From: JAVKMO01 sp031539345
Lineage (GTDB): Bacteria; Bacteroidota; Bacteroidia; Chitinophagales; Chitinophagaceae
Direction of reading: 5' to 3'
Assembly: GCA_031539345.1 (NCBI GenBank)
Contig: JAVKMO010000004.1
Span: 25,634-89,633 of the forward strand
Length of the DNA stretch: 64,000 nt
In this document: piece after piece, positions 7,010 to 15,571 of the stretch
Numbering within the stretch: position 1 is the stretch's first letter
How the letters are laid out: the number at the start of each line of letters is the position of its first letter
Notes under the pieces: model-generated
The model's database searches: none
Seen by the model: the letters and a program-made list of their open reading frames with translations, nothing else
Told to the model about the DNA's origin: nothing
Translations under genes and position numbers: made by a program

Positions 7010-7942
7010 TTAGCAGATTTTTCCTCCTTTTGCGGAACGAATATTAGTAGTTGCAGTTTTTTTACTATTTTCTAAGCAATTATTAAATATAGGTTCATCA
7101 AATCTAACCCCCAATTTAAAACCTTGATGTAAAGATATTTGCACAATCTCGTCCCAAAGTTCTTTTGCACTTAGTTTAGATTTCTGTAAAAAGGATTTTC
7201 CAGTTGGATTTTTAGAAAGTTGAAATTTTTTAGTATCTAATTTGATATATAATCTTTCAAATCCCCCATTATCAAAACTTAGTTTACAAGGAACGAAACT
7301 AAAATAATCTTTATCGTCCCACCACGTTTTGCTATGATATATTTTGTTTTTGTTCTCATATTTATCTGGACCTAAATATGAATCCAGTTGCTCCAAGGTT
7401 TCCTGTTTATATATTTCGGAATAGCCAGCTCCACTTGTTTTTTGAACTTTTAATGACTCGGTACTATCTTTAACGATGAATACTGTATCAATATAAAACT
7501 TATTGATTGAGGGCATAACTGTTCCAAACAATATAAGGTCGTCTAATTTAAGGCAGTCGGTAAGTGTTGAGGTTTGTTTACAAACACAATACTTAAATTC
7601 CTTTCCGTAAACGTACGGATCTGTATTTTGTGTGCCTCGATTCACTATAGAATGAAACAGTTTGTGAAGTCCATTTGGGAATTTCTCACAACTATTTTCT
7701 GGAAAAAAGTTGACAAATGAATATCCTTCCCATTCTCCCCAAAAGTATAAGTCGTCTCGTGTTGGTTTGGCATCTTTTACATTAGTTACAAACTGCCCCT
7801 GATTTTGAATAAATTTTCTAAAATGATTCTTATCACTATTCCATTCACGGATATAATCCTTCCCTATTTCGATATAACCACTTCCTATTTTAAATTTTTT
7901 TTGTTTACCAGGATGATTAAGTTGGATTTTCATTTCGCTCAT
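7010..7942 (-). CDS. 310-aa protein of unknown function
   Basis: I do not recognise this family. The protein is soluble, with no signal peptide or membrane span. A central block looks conserved-domain-like: TDPYVYGKEFKYCVCKQ, then LDDLILFGTV and FYIDTVFIV (about residues 108-160). An SFVPC strand follows near residue 215. The C-terminal region carries ELWDEIVQISLHQGF and ends in Lys/Thr-rich sequence. The start is ATG at 7942, with a second in-frame Met three codons later. It stands between direct repeats 2b and 3a and beside a DUF262-DUF1524 nuclease, so a defence or nucleic-acid-related role is plausible by neighbourhood only. Confidence 0.75.
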   Translation of the reverse strand: MSEMKIQLNHPGKQKKFKIGSGYIEIGKDYIREWNSDKNHFRKFIQNQGQFVTNVKDAKPTRDDLYFWGEWEGYSFVNFFPENSCEKFPNGLHKLFHSIVNRGTQNTDPYVYGKEFKYCVCKQTSTLTDCLKLDDLILFGTVMPSINKFYIDTVFIVKDSTESLKVQKTSGAGYSEIYKQETLEQLDSYLGPDKYENKNKIYHSKTWWDDKDYFSFVPCKLSFDNGGFERLYIKLDTKKFQLSKNPTGKSFLQKSKLSAKELWDEIVQISLHQGFKLGVRFDEPIFNNCLENSKKTATTNIRSAKGGKIC

Positions 7943-7973
7943 AAAAATAAAATTTAAAAGTTAAAAAAAAACG

Positions 7974-8061
7974 CCTACTTTATATAGTTTTCGGATTTCC
8001 TGTTTTGTAAAATTACTTTTTTTTTGAATGTTTTAAAAATAATTCTGCACAAGCTTTTACA
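7974..8061. repeat. direct repeat 3, copy a (3' remnant of the exonuclease gene)
   Basis: It matches 9745-9832 at a constant offset of 1771 bp with about 85 % identity. On the minus strand it reads KACAELFLKHSKKK and a stop, the C-terminus of the exonuclease encoded at 9784-10263. The post-gene sequence with GAAAACT follows. The stop codon of the DUF262 gene lies inside this repeat. Confidence 0.88.
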
Positions 8062-9703
8062 ACTGTGTTGTATCAAAATACTGTTTAGCAAAGTCTGAAA
8101 TTCGTTTGTGCCGTTCTGTAATTTCTGTTTCTGTCCATTGTTTTTTTTCTCTGATTTCTGTGTAACTTGATAACGCAGTATCCTGAAACAATTCACTCTT
8201 TTTGTCAAACGATTTATTGCCGAACTTACTGTTTTGGCTCTGTGTCAATAAAGCCAAGTTGCCTGCAAGGTGTAAAAAGTTTTCTTTAAATTCTTGGCTG
8301 TATTCTTCGTCTGTTGGGTTTTGTGGTTTGATATGTTCAATTGTGTAACTGTTGAAAAGGTCTTTGTCTAATAATGCACCTGAACGGTTTTTAAGCCTTA
8401 AACTGTTTTCATATTGCCATAAAACAAACTTGATTGTATTTCGATTGTAGTGCCATTTTTCGTTGTCAAAATAGTTTGTGATGATGTTCTTAAACCCGTC
8501 TCCGTTATTCCAATACCACTTAAATCCTACTTCTGTTGCATATTTTATGTCATTATACAAATCTTCAATATTGTAAGCATCTTTTGGATTGAAATACTGC
8601 TTTGAGTAATCAGGTAAACGATCTTTTCGATAGTCGCCCAATTTAAGTTTGAAGCAAAGCACTTCTAACAATTTCAAAATCTTTTTGAATGTGTCGCTCT
8701 CAACTTCTCCTTTGTAAAATAGTGTCAGTAAAACCAATTTCCAATTTGCTTCGTTGCCAACAAAAAATAGGTTTGTAATCTCTGATTGGCTTTTATTATT
8801 CACAATACTTTTTGCACTATGGGTGAGTTCAACAAAGTTTTCAAAGAACAATTTTATCCATTGTGTTTTATTTTCTTCTTTGCTTATTTTATCCTTGATG
8901 TCTTCAATGTTGCCACCAATATTGAAAAATAAGTTGCAGTAATTCTCTAAAAGCTCGTTTTCTGTGAAGTAGCCCTCTACCGCTTCGATAAGCCTGTAAG
9001 TTTTGGAAATTATGCTTTGAATTTCGGCAATGTCATTGTTTGCTTGCTCGTTGTTTGTGTTTTGAATGTAAATCTGGTACGTTAAATATGCTTTGATTAT
9101 TTCAAATCTGGAAAGTTCTTTGCCACGATTATTTTGATATTCAAAAATTTGCGTTGCTTCAACTTTATTGGCAATATAAAATGTGCTGATTACTGCATTT
9201 TCTAATGTCTGCTGAATTAAGTTTAAGTTCTCGTTGTTTAGTTTCTTTAACTCTGTTTCAAAGAAGTTAAACGCTTCAATAATTCTCTTTTGTGAAATTG
9301 TTTCGGTGTCGTCAATTGCTGATACTAAATGTTTTTGAGTTACTTTTTTGAAAATTACTTGGTCGTCATCAATAGTCTTGAAAACGTCTGTCAAATAGAT
9401 TTCTCTTATGTTTTCAATATTTTCGCCTTTTAGACTTTTGATTTTAGCGATTGCAGAAAGAAATATAATTGTTGTAGTTAATCTTTGCTGACCATCAATG
9501 ATAAAAAGCGTTTTTCCGTCCTTTTCAAAAAGGAATTGCCCTAAATAATATTTCTTTCCTTTTTGTTCTAAAAGGTCGTCAAGAAATTGAGAGCATTGTT
9601 TGTTGCCCCAACTGTAAGCACGTTGATATGCTGGTATTCTTATCGCTTCAGAACCTTTAAAAAGTTCTTGAATACTTTCTGCGAATTTGTGTTCTGTTTT
9701 CAT
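8057..9703 (-). CDS. DUF262-DUF1524 protein (GmrSD-like type IV restriction nuclease)
   Basis: A 548-aa fusion of the two GmrSD-type domains. The N-terminal DUF262 (ParB/sulfiredoxin-like NTP-binding) carries IPAYQRAYSW at 23-32 and IIDGQQRLTT at 68-77. The C-terminal DUF1524 is a His-Me/HNH-type nuclease with TIEHIKPQNP (H457) and the following GNLALLTQSQNSKFGNKSF (N482, N491). Single-chain GmrSD homologues restrict DNA with modified cytosines; which modification this one recognises cannot be told. The length is typical for the fused form and all key motifs are intact, so it should be active. ATG at 9703. It is bracketed by direct repeat 3, with its own stop codon inside copy a, which suggests a discrete insertion next to the exonuclease gene. 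Confidence 0.9.
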   Translation of the reverse strand: MKTEHKFAESIQELFKGSEAIRIPAYQRAYSWGNKQCSQFLDDLLEQKGKKYYLGQFLFEKDGKTLFIIDGQQRLTTTIIFLSAIAKIKSLKGENIENIREIYLTDVFKTIDDDQVIFKKVTQKHLVSAIDDTETISQKRIIEAFNFFETELKKLNNENLNLIQQTLENAVISTFYIANKVEATQIFEYQNNRGKELSRFEIIKAYLTYQIYIQNTNNEQANNDIAEIQSIISKTYRLIEAVEGYFTENELLENYCNLFFNIGGNIEDIKDKISKEENKTQWIKLFFENFVELTHSAKSIVNNKSQSEITNLFFVGNEANWKLVLLTLFYKGEVESDTFKKILKLLEVLCFKLKLGDYRKDRLPDYSKQYFNPKDAYNIEDLYNDIKYATEVGFKWYWNNGDGFKNIITNYFDNEKWHYNRNTIKFVLWQYENSLRLKNRSGALLDKDLFNSYTIEHIKPQNPTDEEYSQEFKENFLHLAGNLALLTQSQNSKFGNKSFDKKSELFQDTALSSYTEIREKKQWTETEITERHKRISDFAKQYFDTTQL

Positions 9704-9744
9704 GTTACGTTTTTATTTTAAATTAAATAATGAATTAAAAAAAG

Positions 9745-9832
9745 CCTAACCTATACAGTTTTCGGCTTTCCTGTTTAGTAAAATTACTTTTTTTTTGAAT
9801 GTATTAAAAATAATTCAGCACACGCTTTTGCG
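9745..9832. repeat. direct repeat 3, copy b
   Basis: The intact copy: it covers the last 16 codons of the exonuclease gene and about 40 bp of downstream sequence. Its partner 1.77 kb away lies on the far side of the DUF262-DUF1524 gene. Confidence 0.88.
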
Positions 9833-10263
9833 TCGCTCAAAGCATCGTGGTGGTTTAAATTGATGGTGTATTGGCGGCAAAGTGAGGCTAAATTATCTCG
9901 AAAAATTCGATACGTACAAAGCCCTGTAAATGGTGGATTTGCCATATTATAGTAGTCCAAAGTTTGGCTTAAACAATGAAAATCAAAGCCAAAACCATTA
10001 TGAGCCACAACGTATTGATTGGTAATGAAGGGTTCAATTTGAGCCCAAATTCCATCAAAGGTTGGTGCATTGGCTGTGCGTTCTGGGCTTATGCCGTGTA
10101 GATCAATAAATCTATGCCAATAATAATTATCAGGCGGTTGAACCAAAATGGAGAGTTCTTTTGTTATCAAGCCATTTTCTATACGCACCAAGCCAACTTG
10201 GCAAATGCTGTTGCGGTAGCCTGTTGCGGTTTCAAAATCAATTGCGGTAAACGTATTGCTCAT
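9784..10263 (-). CDS. DEDDh 3'-5' exonuclease (DnaQ/RNase T-like)
   Basis: A 159-aa stand-alone DEDDh exonuclease. ExoI is AIDFETATG (D9, E11), ExoII is AHNGFGFDFH (D94), and ExoIII is NHHDALSDAKA (H139, D144), so all five catalytic positions are present. Such proteins resemble the DNA polymerase III epsilon exonuclease domain or RNase T and act on DNA or RNA ends. It is not fused to a polymerase or BRCT domain. It follows the AAA ATPase gene by 46 bp or so. Its 3' end is duplicated beyond the DUF262 gene (7974-8061). Starts at ATG 10263. Confidence 0.9.
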   Translation of the reverse strand: MSNTFTAIDFETATGYRNSICQVGLVRIENGLITKELSILVQPPDNYYWHRFIDLHGISPERTANAPTFDGIWAQIEPFITNQYVVAHNGFGFDFHCLSQTLDYYNMANPPFTGLCTYRIFRDNLASLCRQYTINLNHHDALSDAKACAELFLIHSKKK

Positions 10264-10309
10264 TTTAGTGTTTTTTATGAAAAATTATGATGGCTCTTTT
10301 TTATTTCGT

Positions 10310-11440
10310 CTAAGCCGTTTGTGGTATTTGAAAACCGATGACGTTCCGCTTTTTTGATTGTAGAAAATCTTTTTCATCTTGGTTGTAAATTGATGTGAGC
10401 GTCATAGGGGCATCTATTCTTGTATTAAAGCCTAATTTGTTTGATAATTCCTGTGCTTTTTCAACTTCTAATTCTTTAAATTCATACTTGGCAATCAATC
10501 TCCCTTTTCTCATCAAGGCACTATCAATTTTTGAAATGTCGGTATTGAACGAACAAATAATTTGAATGTTTAAACAATCCGAAAGAAGACCATCGGAAAT
10601 ATTCAATAGTGCCGATACGGGCGATTCTCCGTTTATTTCTCTATCAACAACAATGTTTTCGGCGTCTTCAATGACAAAAATTGAGTTGCGGTTTTCTATG
10701 AGCGTGGACATCAGGCCTGGGGTTGTTATTGCACTTGCCATGTTCGGGGGCAGAAAAATGACGTTCTTTTTTAGTGAAGTAATGAGGTGGCGGATATAAG
10801 ACGTTTTTCCTGTGCCGGGTTTTCCGTGAAGCAACACCAACCCCTTGTCGTTTTTGCGAGAAAGTCTTTTGATGATTGTTTGATGAATTTCTTTAAAATC
10901 TTCGTTGTAGTTGTTTTCGATATTTAATTTAGGCTTGGTTATTTCAACAGGCATGGTGTCAATGCCATGAGGGGTGTTTACAAGCAAGCATATTTCCGGC
11001 TTTTCTTTGTGTTTCTTTTTTTTGAATTTGTGTATTGCATGGACAATTTCCTCAACTTTTGAAAGCTCTGATTTGCGATATAAAAACCGAACACTAGACC
11101 GGTGTGTGTTAAAATAAATAATCAAATCATCATAGAGGAAATAAAAAACATCATCAATCTCGGCTTTTTTATGTCCTTTCAAATATCGTTTAGTATAATA
11201 GGAGTTTTTAATTGTTGATTTGTATTTCTCGGCAAGCCAGTTAATCCCTTTTTTACAATCAATATTAATTTCATGAATAAGGTTGGGTATCGAATTAAAG
11301 TGAGCGATAAATAAAGCAAACTCATTGAGGTATCCCCTCTGTTCGGAAAGCACTTTTGAAATGTCCATTTTTGATGATGTTTGAGACAGGTCAAAAGCGC
11401 TTTCATTTGTCGGGTTGATGATCAAGTTTTTTGTTTTCAT
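10310..11440 (-). CDS. AAA-family ATPase (BCS1/FtsH-like module)
   Basis: The C-terminal half is a complete AAA module. It has Walker A GKPGTGKT (about residues 206-213 from the chosen start), Walker B IFVIED, sensor-1 Asn in CSFNTD and the arginine finger region ALMRKGRL. The order and the RKGR motif resemble BCS1/YjoB-type AAA proteins. The N-terminal 170 residues are helical and basic and not recognised. The ATG at 11440 (MKTKNLIINP) is preferred. A further 22 in-frame residues back to 11506 read as untypical leader sequence. It lies upstream of the exonuclease gene on the same strand and may act with it, for example as a remodeller or sensor; that is inference. Confidence 0.8.
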   Translation of the reverse strand: MKTKNLIINPTNESAFDLSQTSSKMDISKVLSEQRGYLNEFALFIAHFNSIPNLIHEINIDCKKGINWLAEKYKSTIKNSYYTKRYLKGHKKAEIDDVFYFLYDDLIIYFNTHRSSVRFLYRKSELSKVEEIVHAIHKFKKKKHKEKPEICLLVNTPHGIDTMPVEITKPKLNIENNYNEDFKEIHQTIIKRLSRKNDKGLVLLHGKPGTGKTSYIRHLITSLKKNVIFLPPNMASAITTPGLMSTLIENRNSIFVIEDAENIVVDREINGESPVSALLNISDGLLSDCLNIQIICSFNTDISKIDSALMRKGRLIAKYEFKELEVEKAQELSNKLGFNTRIDAPMTLTSIYNQDEKDFLQSKKRNVIGFQIPQTA

Positions 11441-11700
11441 ATTTTCTTTTTTAATCAAATAATCCAACAAATACAAAACAGCAGTACGCCAAAACATGTC
11501 GCTCAAAAAACTTTTTCGATATACACAAAAAAATATCGCCCCATAAGGATATGGATATCTTTTGAAATCGCCTTCCTTCTTTTATTGATTTGAGTGAAGC
11601 TTATTTTTGACGATTTCGTAATTGTAAGCACAATATCTTTCGTGCCAATGCCCTGATTATTCTTTGCAATAATTGTGCAATGGTTAGGCTTTCATCCATA
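11441..11700. other. intergenic region, no gene seen
   Basis: About 260 bp between the AAA ATPase start and the terminator of the TonB-dependent receptor gene. No ORF with family resemblance, RNA-like structure or clear promoter box was seen. The AAA promoter must lie here. Confidence 0.6.
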
Positions 11701-11733
11701 AAAAAAGCCCCAGAGTATTTCACTCTGAGGCTG
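11701..11733 (-). terminator. intrinsic terminator of the hem/TonB receptor operon
   Basis: The hairpin has arms AGCCcCAGAGT and ACTCTGaGGCT with one C-A mismatch and a 5-nt loop. On the minus strand a T run follows. It starts 21 bp after the receptor stop codon. Confidence 0.88.
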
Positions 11734-11754
11734 TAATGATATTGTTGTAAGCGA

Positions 11755-14544
11755 CTAAAAATTAAATTCTAAGCGAGCAAATAAAAATCTTCCGTTTAAG
11801 CCGATGTTTGATGTTCTGCGAGAATATACAAATTGGTTGTTTGTAGTTAAATCATCATCGTTTTTAATGCCTAATTCTTTAGCTGATTTTGTGTCGATAA
11901 TTGTATTGTAGGTTGTTTTGCTTGCATCTGTTTCTAATTTGAAAAATTTGCCTTTTGAAGCACTTACGATATCTGGATAGATATCAAAAACATTATTTGC
12001 TCCAAGTGTTACTTTGATTTGTTTTGATACATTGTAAGAAACAGACAAATCAGTTAAAAATAAAGGCGATATGGTTTGTTCAAAAAAATAACTACCTGTT
12101 GCCCCAGATGGGTTGCCTGTTCCCACAGTATAAGTTCCTTCTAAGTGAGTTGTTTGACCAAAAAAAGATTCACGAAGAAATACACTTAAATTTTTATGCG
12201 AATAGTTGACAATCAAATTTGCTTTTTGTCTTGGAAATGCTTCTAATAACAAGTTTTTATTGATAGGACTCAAATAAACATGCGTTAAAGGTTTTAAAAT
12301 ATCAGATGTTTTTGGTTCACCCACTAATTCTACTTGTGATAAAGTGCCTGATATATCAAAACGAATATTATGGCTTGAAGGCAATCTTAAATTATAGCTC
12401 AGAACAGCGTCTATGCCTCTATTTCTTGTATCAATGGCATTGGCGAAAAATAGTGCCGAACCTGCTTGTGCTTGAAGTAATAGACTGGCAATTTGTCCTG
12501 TAATTGCATTTCCTGATGTTCCGCTAAATGCGTCTGTATAAATAATTCGGTCATATACATTTGTTTGATACGCATCTACCGTTAATTTTAAAGGTCCTTT
12601 GTTGATTGTAAAACCAACACTTGCACTAATTGATGTTTCTGCTTTTAATTTTGGAATACCCAATAATTCTGCAGCTTTTGAATCATTTCTTAATGTGCCT
12701 TGTTCTGTAGGAACGCCAGCAACTGTTACCGACGATGTTTTGAAAGTATATCTTTGGTGCAACGAAGGTGCTCTAAAGCCAGTGCTTACGGAACCTCTTA
12801 GCGTCAACCATTCTGTAGTTTTTAATCTGCTGGCTGCTTTCCAAGAAAAATTAGTGCCAAAATCAGAATAGTTCTCAACTCTTCCTGCCAAGTTGATTAA
12901 AAAATCTTTTGTAAAATTTTGTTCTAAATCTAAGTATAAAGCACGTGAGTTTCTCCATTCAGAAAAAGCCGTATTTGGTCGAAAACCAGGAAACACCTGC
13001 GCACCAGCTTGAGGCACACCTTGTGCTCCAGTTGCTAACAAAGAACTGACTTGTATTGTTCCATTGATGTCAACAGGGTCTGTTGATTTTGGAGCAGTTG
13101 CATTTCTTGTATTGTAATTTGCCCAAGAACTTGTTTCTCCAGCCACTTGTTGATAATTTTCTGCTCTTACTTCTGCACCAAAAGCCACGTTTAAGCCGGC
13201 TAAAACATCTATGTTTTTAGAAAAGTCAATGTTTGATGTGTTTTGTAAAAAGCTTAATCCTCCAGCATTGAAAGATTTTTTTGCAGAATCTAAACCTTCT
13301 ACTACACCATTTTTGTAATTATCGGAATTAGCGCTTGATGTATTTAAAGTATTAGTGATATTAAAATCAAAACTATTTCTCCCAATGGTATTGCTCACGT
13401 CATAATGCCAACCGTTTGCTTCTCCACGTATGCCCGCAGCAAAAGAAAGGTCTTGAATTGTAGAGTTAATTAAAGGCAAAAATCCATTAGGATATTGGCT
13501 AACGATATTTCTGTTATTAAACGGCAAACGATAAAAACCAGCCGAAGAGCCTTGTCGATAAGAATAACCGCCAAAAGCGTATAATTCGGTTTTGTTGATT
13601 TCGTTTAATGTATAACCAGCGTTGGCAAAGGCTTGTCCACCCAATAAAGTAGATTGACCAACACGCATTCTGTAATCATCACGTGTTGTTTTAGCTGAGG
13701 CAAAATAAGCAGCGTCGTCATTTAAGCCTGTTACGGTTTTATTATTAATCGCACCAGTTCTTTCACCTGCTCTTGTTGTATAATCTCTTACATCAACTGT
13801 TCCTGTGAGGTTTAAAAAGCCTTTGCTTCCCAAACTCATGCCGTGATTGACTCCAATTTGTGAGGCCGCTCCATCAACAACATTGCGTTTTACATATTCA
13901 GGGTTTTTATCAACAGAATAATCGCCTTTTCCTGCTTCTGTATAGGCTTGAAAAGTAGAAACATTGGCACCTCCCGTAATTCTCACTTGTGTTCCTTTTG
14001 TGTTTTTTCTTAAGCCTAAGTTGATGACACCAGCAATGGCATCAGACCCATATTGTGCGGCAGCACCATCTCTTAATACTTCTAATTTTTCTATTGCCAT
14101 AGAAGGAATAGCACTTAAATCTGTACCTACAGCACCTCGTCCCATTGTGCCGTTAACGTTTACCAAAGACGTTGTATGACGGCGTTTTCCGTTTAATAAT
14201 ACAAGTGTTTGGTCTGGTCCTAAACCTCGCAAAGAAGCAGGGTCAATATGATCTGTTCCGTCTGCAACTGTTTGTGGCGTAGAAGTAAAAGAAGGAACGG
14301 TATAATTTAAAATGGCATTCATACTGATTTGTGGTGCGTCGCCAGATATTTTTTTCATGTCAATGACATCAACAGGCACAGGTGATTCTGTTTGCACCCG
14401 AGGCTGCGAACGCGAACCCAAAACGACAACTTCATTCATACTTTGCAATGTGTCTGTGGCTTGTGCAAAGATAATTTGTGCAGGAAAAATTGCACTCAAT
14501 AATAAGCCAGACCTTATTATGTTTTTTAAATTCTGCTTTTTCAT
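11755..14544 (-). CDS. TonB-dependent outer-membrane receptor
   Basis: A 929-aa receptor with a signal peptide (basic start, hydrophobic core, cleavage near IIFAQ). There is no N-terminal carboxypeptidase-like domain. The plug starts directly with a TonB-box-like MNEVVVLGSR. Plug motifs DPASLRGLGPDQTLVLLNGKRR and IEKLEVLRDGAAAQYGSDAIAGVINL are textbook. The barrel includes the common TGFRAPS motif and ends in an aromatic strand (RLEFNF) as needed for BAM insertion. The substrate is not determinable from sequence. It lies 55 bp after hemB on the same strand and ends at a strong terminator, so it is probably co-transcribed with hemF-hemB. An iron, haem or metal cargo is therefore worth considering. 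Confidence 0.93.
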   Translation of the reverse strand: MKKQNLKNIIRSGLLLSAIFPAQIIFAQATDTLQSMNEVVVLGSRSQPRVQTESPVPVDVIDMKKISGDAPQISMNAILNYTVPSFTSTPQTVADGTDHIDPASLRGLGPDQTLVLLNGKRRHTTSLVNVNGTMGRGAVGTDLSAIPSMAIEKLEVLRDGAAAQYGSDAIAGVINLGLRKNTKGTQVRITGGANVSTFQAYTEAGKGDYSVDKNPEYVKRNVVDGAASQIGVNHGMSLGSKGFLNLTGTVDVRDYTTRAGERTGAINNKTVTGLNDDAAYFASAKTTRDDYRMRVGQSTLLGGQAFANAGYTLNEINKTELYAFGGYSYRQGSSAGFYRLPFNNRNIVSQYPNGFLPLINSTIQDLSFAAGIRGEANGWHYDVSNTIGRNSFDFNITNTLNTSSANSDNYKNGVVEGLDSAKKSFNAGGLSFLQNTSNIDFSKNIDVLAGLNVAFGAEVRAENYQQVAGETSSWANYNTRNATAPKSTDPVDINGTIQVSSLLATGAQGVPQAGAQVFPGFRPNTAFSEWRNSRALYLDLEQNFTKDFLINLAGRVENYSDFGTNFSWKAASRLKTTEWLTLRGSVSTGFRAPSLHQRYTFKTSSVTVAGVPTEQGTLRNDSKAAELLGIPKLKAETSISASVGFTINKGPLKLTVDAYQTNVYDRIIYTDAFSGTSGNAITGQIASLLLQAQAGSALFFANAIDTRNRGIDAVLSYNLRLPSSHNIRFDISGTLSQVELVGEPKTSDILKPLTHVYLSPINKNLLLEAFPRQKANLIVNYSHKNLSVFLRESFFGQTTHLEGTYTVGTGNPSGATGSYFFEQTISPLFLTDLSVSYNVSKQIKVTLGANNVFDIYPDIVSASKGKFFKLETDASKTTYNTIIDTKSAKELGIKNDDDLTTNNQFVYSRRTSNIGLNGRFLFARLEFNF

Positions 14545-14599
14545 TTTTATATTTTTTTGTGAATTAAAAGATTTTGAAACCGAATGTAATTAAGAATCT

Positions 14600-15562
14600 T
14601 CATTGTTTTAAAAAATCTTTTGCGAAATATGTTGCAATTAAATCTGCTCCAGCTCTTTTAATGGCAAATAAACTTTCAGTAATGGCAGCTTGTTCATTCA
14701 GCCACCCTTTTGCAGCGGCGGCTTTTATCATGCTATATTCTCCACTCACCTGATATGCGGCAAGAGGAATTTGAGTTGTATTTTTGATTTCTCTTATAAT
14801 ATCTAAGTATGCTCCTGCAGGCTTTATCATCACAATGTCAGCACCTTCTTGCACATCTAAGGCAACTTCTTTTTGTGCTTCGAGGCGATTTTTGAAATCC
14901 ATTTGATAGGTTTTTTTATCCCCAAAACCTGGTGCACTATCTAAGGCATCTCGAAATGGTCCATAAAAACAAGATGCGTATTTTGCACTGTAGGCAAGAA
15001 TGCCTGTTTGCGTATAAGCGTTTTTTTCAAGGTGAGTTCTGATTGCTCCAATCCGTCCGTCCATCATGTCTGAAGGGGCAACAAAGTTGGCTCCCATTTT
15101 TGCATGCATCAAAGACATTTTGCATAATACCTCAACTGTTTCGTCATTGACAATTTGTTTATCTCTCACTAAGCCATCATGCCCATAAGGTGAAAAAGGG
15201 TCGAGTGCAACGTCGGTCATTACAATCATTTGCGGACAATCTTTTTTAATTGCTTGAATTGCTCTTGCCATCAAACCACCTTCGTTGAGGGCTTCTTTGC
15301 AGTCATCGCTTTTTAAATTGTCGTTTACTTTCGTAAAAAGCAAAACACTTTTTATGCCCAAATCAAACAAGAGTTTAACTTCTTCAATTGTATGGTCTAT
15401 GCTCTGTCTAAAATAATTTGGCATAGAGCTAATTTCTTCTTTTACGTTGTTGCCTTCTGTAATAAACAGCGGAACAATAAAATGTTGTGCTTGCAAACAA
15501 GTTTCAGCAACCATTTGTCTGATGGTGTCTTGTTGTCTTAAAATTCTTGGTCTGTGTATCAT
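14600..15562 (-). CDS. hemB: delta-aminolevulinic acid dehydratase (porphobilinogen synthase)
   Basis: HemB joins two 5-aminolevulinate molecules to porphobilinogen in tetrapyrrole synthesis. The 320-aa protein carries the Schiff-base lysine regions YSAKYAS and VMIKPAGAYLD. It also has the segment TDVALDPFSPYGHDG, where the zinc enzymes have cysteines. The aspartate-rich version indicates a magnesium- or potassium-type enzyme not needing catalytic zinc. The active-site lid FYGPFRDALDS is present. ATG at 15562, only 9 bp after hemF, so the two haem genes are an operon. The downstream partner is a TonB-dependent receptor. Confidence 0.96.
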   Translation of the reverse strand: MIHRPRILRQQDTIRQMVAETCLQAQHFIVPLFITEGNNVKEEISSMPNYFRQSIDHTIEEVKLLFDLGIKSVLLFTKVNDNLKSDDCKEALNEGGLMARAIQAIKKDCPQMIVMTDVALDPFSPYGHDGLVRDKQIVNDETVEVLCKMSLMHAKMGANFVAPSDMMDGRIGAIRTHLEKNAYTQTGILAYSAKYASCFYGPFRDALDSAPGFGDKKTYQMDFKNRLEAQKEVALDVQEGADIVMIKPAGAYLDIIREIKNTTQIPLAAYQVSGEYSMIKAAAAKGWLNEQAAITESLFAIKRAGADLIATYFAKDFLKQ

Positions 15563-15571
15563 AGTGTTTTT

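Noticed and set aside
12760..12800. FRAP motif in the 929-aa receptor as evidence for haem uptake
   Set aside because: FRAPS is found in TonB-dependent receptors of many specificities, and no NPNL motif with the haem-binding histidine was found.
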